A stretch of 7,787 nt of DNA. It comes from an uncultured Clostridia bacterium. GTDB taxonomy: Bacteria > Bacillota > Clostridia > Oscillospirales > Ruminococcaceae. The stretch is from NCBI GenBank assembly GCA_937901465.1, contig CALGTU010000052.1, positions 1 through 7,787 of the forward strand. Direction: 5' to 3'. Shown piece after piece: positions 5,061 to 7,787 of the stretch. How positions within the stretch are numbered: position 1 is the first letter of the stretch; each line of letters starts with the position of its first letter. The notes under the pieces are model-generated. The model ran no database searches. It had not been told where the DNA came from and saw only the letters and a program-made list of their open reading frames with translations. The position numbers and the translations under genes are program-made.

Positions 5061-5089
5061 ATTTTACTACTTTTGAAAACAAAATGCAA
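5061..5089 (-). promoter_or_regulatory. Promoter of pduL
   Basis: Minus strand: TTGCAT (-35, 5084-5089), 17-bp spacer, TAAAAT (-10, 5061-5066). The same -35 hexamer is used by the HAD gene. The leader is about 28 bases, and no riboswitch-sized structure fits in it. Confidence 0.65.
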
Positions 5090-5174
5090 GCCTTTTTGTA
5101 TAGTAGCAAATTATTTGAATATACATAAGATGAAACATAAGAATTATATCTGCAATAAAACAACCTGAATAAGA

Positions 5175-5180
5175 TATAAT
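5175..5180 (+). promoter_or_regulatory. Probable -10 element of the P-loop ATPase gene
   Basis: A perfect TATAAT 26 bases before the ATG at 5206. No good -35 is found at 16-18 bp; TGCAAT or CTGCAA at 5150-5156 are poor matches. The promoter may be weak, or may depend on an activator. Confidence 0.5.
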
Positions 5181-5192
5181 ATTTTGTTTTGT

Positions 5193-5197
5193 GGAGG
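5193..5197 (+). promoter_or_regulatory. Ribosome binding site deciding the P-loop ATPase start
   Basis: GGAGG, 8 bases before ATG 5206. The in-frame GTG at 5191 overlaps this site and therefore cannot be the start. Confidence 0.88.
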
Positions 5198-5205
5198 TAA
5201 AATCT

Positions 5206-6255
5206 ATGAACTGCTATTTTTTGGGAGGAGTAACTTCTGAAGGATTTAAAACAGATTTTGATGAAACAATATATTCAGAAAACAAATTCACTTACATACT
5301 AAAAGGTGGTCCGGGAACCGGAAAATCAACTATAATGAAAAAAATTGCAGAGATTTTTTCCGATGTTGATAATATCGATTTATATTATTGCTCAAGCGAC
5401 GAAAACTCTCTTGATGCAGTTGTATTGAATCAAAAAGGAGTTGTAATAGTAGACGGAACATCTCCCCATGTGTTTGATCCTTTATATCCAGGAATAAAAC
5501 AGACTATAATACATTTAGGAGATTTCTGGAACGCAGACACTCTGAAAAAAAGTGAAGAAGATATAATAGTTGCCACAAAAGAAAATTCCGAATGGCATAA
5601 ACGATGCAGAAGATATATAACAGCTTTGTCTTCAATAAATTCAGATATATACTCAATAGGGATGTCTTCACTCAATAAAAATAAATTATCTGGATTTATA
5701 GAAAGATTTGTAAAAAAGAATATTCCGGATAAAAAATCGGATGCAGGTAAAGTATCGTTTAAAAAATATTCGGTAATGACACAAAACGGGTATATTTCTC
5801 AGGAAATATCATATAAAAACAAATTCTTTTTATGCGATGATTTATTTGCAGGTTCTGACTTTATGTTGAGAAAATTAGAAAAATGTATTACCGATAGAGG
5901 ATATAACATTATAGTAAGCAAATGTGAACTCTGTAACAACGTATTATACGAACATATAGCTATTCCCGAACTTGATATGGCACTTATTTCTTCTACACCA
6001 CTTAACAAAACAGAACCCAATGCCACAAAAATAAATTTTTCAAGATTTTATTTTCATAATAAAGTTTCTGAAAAGAAAGAACGCCTTGCCTTTTCTAAAA
6101 AAGCACTATCAAATATGGCAGATGAAGCTGCTAAATGTATGAAAAAAGCAAAGGAAATTCACGATGAACTTGAAAATTTCTATATTTCTGCTGTTGATTT
6201 CGAAAAAATCAATAAACTTACTGATAAATTGATAAAGGAAATCAAAAAAAGATAG
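5206..6255 (+). CDS. P-loop ATPase/nucleotide kinase-like protein with a degenerate second copy of the domain
   Basis: A 349-residue soluble protein that I match, from memory, to uncharacterised Firmicute P-loop proteins of the PRK06851 type; no reaction is known to me. Walker A is GGPGTGKST (34-42), followed by CSSDENSLD (62-70) and the strand VVIVDGTSPHVFDP (79-92), whose D83 is a Walker B candidate. The second half repeats this pattern in degenerate form. FFLCDDLFAGSDFMLRKL (207-224) aligns with YILKGGPGTGKSTIMKKI (30-47), and the Walker lysine K40 falls on S217. AIPELDMALISSTP (252-265) aligns with the VDGTSP strand. The C-terminus (about 288-349) is lysine/glutamate-rich and helical. So only the first nucleotide site looks functional. 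The start is ATG 5206 because GGAGG lies 8 bases upstream. It is a single-gene unit ending at a strong terminator, convergent with the marR operon. Confidence 0.85.
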   Translation: MNCYFLGGVTSEGFKTDFDETIYSENKFTYILKGGPGTGKSTIMKKIAEIFSDVDNIDLYYCSSDENSLDAVVLNQKGVVIVDGTSPHVFDPLYPGIKQTIIHLGDFWNADTLKKSEEDIIVATKENSEWHKRCRRYITALSSINSDIYSIGMSSLNKNKLSGFIERFVKKNIPDKKSDAGKVSFKKYSVMTQNGYISQEISYKNKFFLCDDLFAGSDFMLRKLEKCITDRGYNIIVSKCELCNNVLYEHIAIPELDMALISSTPLNKTEPNATKINFSRFYFHNKVSEKKERLAFSKKALSNMADEAAKCMKKAKEIHDELENFYISAVDFEKINKLTDKLIKEIKKR

Positions 6256-6264
6256 CAAAAATTT

Positions 6265-6312
6265 ATATAAAAATAACTCGTGAAGTACCTTCTCCACGAG
6301 TTATTTTTATAT
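6265..6312. terminator. Bidirectional intrinsic terminator between the P-loop gene and the marR operon
   Basis: Perfect 18-bp inverted repeat, arms 6265-6282 and 6295-6312, core AACTCGTG/CACGAGTT, 12-base loop, with A/T runs built into the outer stem so that U-runs are present on both strands. It starts 9 bases after the P-loop stop codon and 14 bases after the VOC stop on the other strand. Confidence 0.93.
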
Positions 6313-6326
6313 CTTTATAATTTATA

Positions 6327-6698
6327 CTATTTATCATAATACGATATTTCAATTTTATTTCCATCCAAATCCTCAATAGCAAAACACTTATAATTATCTT
6401 TTGAGTCAGGAATCGCCTCAGGTTCATACAATATTTTAGCATTTAATTCCATACATTTTTTATATGCACCTTCTATATCGTCTGTATATAAACCTAAAAC
6501 ACCGTTATTACCTTTTATTTGCTTACTCCCTGTTGCCTCTTTGCTGATTATCCCGAAATAAATCTGATTGTTTTCATTTTTCCAATCAGCCCATCTGTCA
6601 TCTGTTATATTAGTCGGTTTCTCACCTAATAATTCAGTATAAAATGCTATAGATTCTTCTATATTATCTACAACAAAATAAAAATTATCAATTTTCAT
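6327..6698 (-). CDS. VOC-superfamily protein lacking most metal ligands
   Basis: A 123-residue single-module VOC protein (bleomycin-resistance/glyoxalase fold). The N-terminal strand and helix FVVDNIEESIAFYTELLG (8-25), the central VLGLYTDDIEGAYKKC (67-82) and the C-terminal DLDGNKIEIS (110-119) are typical. Of the usual metal ligands only the last glutamate (E117) remains: position 5 is N instead of H, and the position before LYTDD is G instead of H. It is therefore more likely a ligand-binding or non-metal member than a glyoxalase. It is the third gene of the marR operon, 17 bases after the flavodoxin stop, with GGAG 7 bases before its ATG. Its position suggests a binding or detoxifying role for the compound sensed by MarR; this is inference. 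Confidence 0.88.
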   Translation of the reverse strand: MKIDNFYFVVDNIEESIAFYTELLGEKPTNITDDRWADWKNENNQIYFGIISKEATGSKQIKGNNGVLGLYTDDIEGAYKKCMELNAKILYEPEAIPDSKDNYKCFAIEDLDGNKIEISYYDK

Positions 6699-6715
6699 AG
6701 CATATCTCCAATCTT

Positions 6716-7234
6716 TTATTTATTAAGGCACTCCAGAATAGGTTTAATATATTTTTTATCAGAAATATCATAAGATGACGAAATCATCTTGATCATATTT
6801 TCCTCTTCAGGAGTTTTATCCTTTTTCGATTTCAGCATATTAGTAAACATTTTCATCATAATCTTTGAAGATGCTGACATTTTTTCGTAATTGAATCCAC
6901 CCTGACAATAAAAAACATCAACTTTCTTCTCACTATCCTTAAAAGCATTCTTGAGAAAAACATCTATATTTGGATTATCCTCAGGACTTCCGCCAACGCA
7001 GAATGCTATAAGTTTCTTATCGGTCCATTTATTGATATTTCCTTTAAACCAACCGATTTTGCTTATACTTCCTGCACAAGCCCAGCCACCATAAACAATA
7101 GCATCATATTCATCAAGATTTTTCTTTTTCGCTTCTTTTAATTCAAAGCAATCTGCACCACTTTCTTCTGCTATCCATTCTGCATAACGCTTTGTAAAAC
7201 CTGTTTGGGAATTATAAATTACAACTGTTTTCAT
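6716..7234 (-). CDS. Flavodoxin-domain protein (HemG/flavodoxin_5-like)
   Basis: A 172-residue FMN-binding protein of the long-chain flavodoxin-like type, akin to the flavodoxin_5/HemG group. The phosphate loop of FMN is NSQTGFTKRYA (8-18). The isoalloxazine loops are expected at VYGGWACAGSISK (47-59) and FCVGGSPEDNP (78-88), and YCQGGFNYEK (109-118) follows. It would shuttle electrons or reduce a small substrate in the cytoplasm. Protoporphyrinogen oxidase activity is possible for HemG relatives, but nothing here points to haem synthesis. Its ATG overlaps the marR stop (ATGA, 7231-7234), and its AGGAGG (7245-7250) is formed by the last marR codons, so the two are translationally coupled. MarR control of a flavodoxin suggests a response to redox stress or to an electrophile/aromatic compound. 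There is no signal peptide. Confidence 0.9.
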   Translation of the reverse strand: MKTVVIYNSQTGFTKRYAEWIAEESGADCFELKEAKKKNLDEYDAIVYGGWACAGSISKIGWFKGNINKWTDKKLIAFCVGGSPEDNPNIDVFLKNAFKDSEKKVDVFYCQGGFNYEKMSASSKIMMKMFTNMLKSKKDKTPEEENMIKMISSSYDISDKKYIKPILECLNK

Positions 7235-7701
7235 TTTTTGAAATCCTCCTCGATATTTTTAAGATTGTCTTCTATTTTTGATATTAAACTATAAACTATT
7301 TTTGCTTCTTCTTCAGAAACGCCATCGTATAGGCGTTTCATAAATTCGGTTTCCTTCTGAATATATTTCCCTGCAATTTGTTTCGTTTTTTCTGTAAGAT
7401 ACACAGGTCTTTTACGCTTATCCTTTTCATCCTGACCAAAATAAATCATTTCTTTTTTCTCTAAACTCGAAAGAATTTCTTTAACATTCTGCCTTGTTGT
7501 TCCCATTGTTTTTGCAAGTTCATTGGCTGTCGGCGCTTCGTCTGGATAAAGATTCATACAAGCAAGTAAGAAAAACTGTTTACAGGTTATTTCTTCGTAA
7601 AACATATCCCCTACCGTCTGAAGTCTGTTATTAAAAGCGAAAAACAGCCCAAACAATGCATATTTAGCGTCCATCATATTTATAACTTCATTAGCATTCA
7701 T
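7231..7701 (-). CDS. MarR-family transcriptional regulator
   Basis: A 156-residue winged-helix dimeric regulator. Helical dimerisation segments lie at about 10-35 and 112-152. The helix-turn-helix covers TANELAKTMGTTRQNVKEILSS-type sequence (58-79). The wing is DEKDKRKRPVYLT (91-103), with the conserved D-x-R pattern kept as DKRKR. C40 and C48 sit in the effector-pocket region (ITCKQFFLLAC), so thiol sensing is conceivable but not shown. AGAGGTGAT stands just before the ATG. It heads an operon with flavodoxin and a VOC protein. An 18-bp perfect dyad in its promoter (7744-7761) is a likely operator for autorepression. The ligand is unknown. Confidence 0.95.
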   Translation of the reverse strand: MNANEVINMMDAKYALFGLFFAFNNRLQTVGDMFYEEITCKQFFLLACMNLYPDEAPTANELAKTMGTTRQNVKEILSSLEKKEMIYFGQDEKDKRKRPVYLTEKTKQIAGKYIQKETEFMKRLYDGVSEEEAKIVYSLISKIEDNLKNIEEDFKK

Positions 7702-7733
7702 TTTATCACCTCTTAAAAATGCCGGGTTGTTAA

Positions 7734-7764
7734 ATTATAAAAGCAAACGCAAGTGCGTTTGTAA
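7734..7764 (-). promoter_or_regulatory. Promoter of the marR-flavodoxin-VOC operon
   Basis: Minus strand: perfect TATAAT (-10, 7734-7739). The best -35 is TTACAA (7759-7764) with a 19-bp spacer, which is poor and overlong; at 17 bp the hexamer would be ACAAAC. The dyad 7744-7761 fills the spacer and reaches into the -35. Confidence 0.55.
7744..7761. promoter_or_regulatory. Candidate MarR operator (18-bp perfect dyad)
   Basis: CAAACGC-AAGT-GCGTTTG, 7-bp perfect arms, 4-base centre, placed between -35 and -10 of the marR promoter. MarR proteins commonly bind 16-20-bp dyads at just this place. Only one copy is visible. A second, shorter dyad (CGTC-GCAA-GACG, 7765-7776) lies directly beside it, so a repetitive intergenic element running off the window is the alternative. 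Confidence 0.5.
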
Positions 7765-7787
7765 CGTCGCAAGACGCAGTTTTTCAA

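Noticed and set aside
5115..5143. Upstream promoter TTGAAT (5115-5120) for the P-loop gene
   Set aside because: No acceptable -10 occurs at 16-18 bp downstream; TATAAT at 5175 is far better placed.
5191..5205. GTG start for the P-loop protein
   Set aside because: The GTG is part of the GTGGAGG ribosome binding site of the ATG at 5206.
5027..5205. Possible riboswitch or small RNA between pduL and the P-loop gene
   Set aside because: The 179-bp spacer is AT-rich and holds a promoter for each gene, with leaders under 30 bases; no stable multi-stem structure or conserved riboswitch core was recognised.
7741..7787. CRISPR repeat or attachment site at the right edge
   Set aside because: Only two different short dyads are present, with no repeated unit of constant length, no spacers and no integrase or cas gene; promoter/operator function explains them better.

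Overview
The window looks like an AT-rich chromosomal segment from a low-GC, strictly anaerobic Firmicute. Class Clostridia, perhaps a Ruminococcus/Oscillospiraceae-type gut bacterium, is my best guess. This rests on the base composition, GGAGG-type ribosome binding sites, sigma-A promoters with a strong preference for a 17-bp spacer and a TGn-extended -10, long perfect-stem intrinsic terminators, a rubrerythrin, a PduL phosphotransacylase and small glyoxalase/flavodoxin/MarR genes. No tRNA, rRNA, CRISPR, IS or phage gene is visible.

Layout. At 1-439 (minus) lies the N-terminal part of a HAD phosphatase. Its reading frame changes character near position 67-85 into something like an internal piece of a CDP-glycerol glycerophosphotransferase, so the window edge may be a chimeric join. 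Back-to-back promoters (458-504) separate it from a plus-strand operon of pyrE (542-1195) and a small SpoIIAA/STAS-like protein (1217-1585). That operon ends at a bidirectional terminator shared with a minus-strand GNAT acetyltransferase (1631-2131). Next come rubrerythrin (2252-2890, minus) and, divergent from it across a 236-bp regulatory region rich in dyads, a VOC/glyoxalase gene (3127-3510, plus). A membrane-anchored alpha/beta hydrolase (3531-4328, minus) and PduL (4448-5026, minus) follow as single-gene units. A P-loop ATPase with an internally duplicated, degenerate second half (5206-6255, plus) faces a minus-strand three-gene operon: MarR regulator (7231-7701), flavodoxin (6716-7234, ATGA overlap with marR) and a VOC protein (6327-6698). 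The marR promoter carries an 18-bp perfect dyad exactly where an autorepressor would bind.

How the genes fit together. Most units are single genes with their own promoter and terminator, so the window reads as housekeeping (pyrimidine salvage/synthesis, acyl-phosphate metabolism) mixed with stress or detoxification genes: rubrerythrin for peroxide, two VOC proteins, and a MarR-controlled flavodoxin. The MarR-flavodoxin-VOC operon is the only clear multi-gene regulatory module. I found no convincing large undescribed system. The strongest leads are the duplicated P-loop protein with a dead second Walker A site, the putative MarR operator, the dyads around rubrerythrin, and the suspicious HAD/transferase junction at the left edge.
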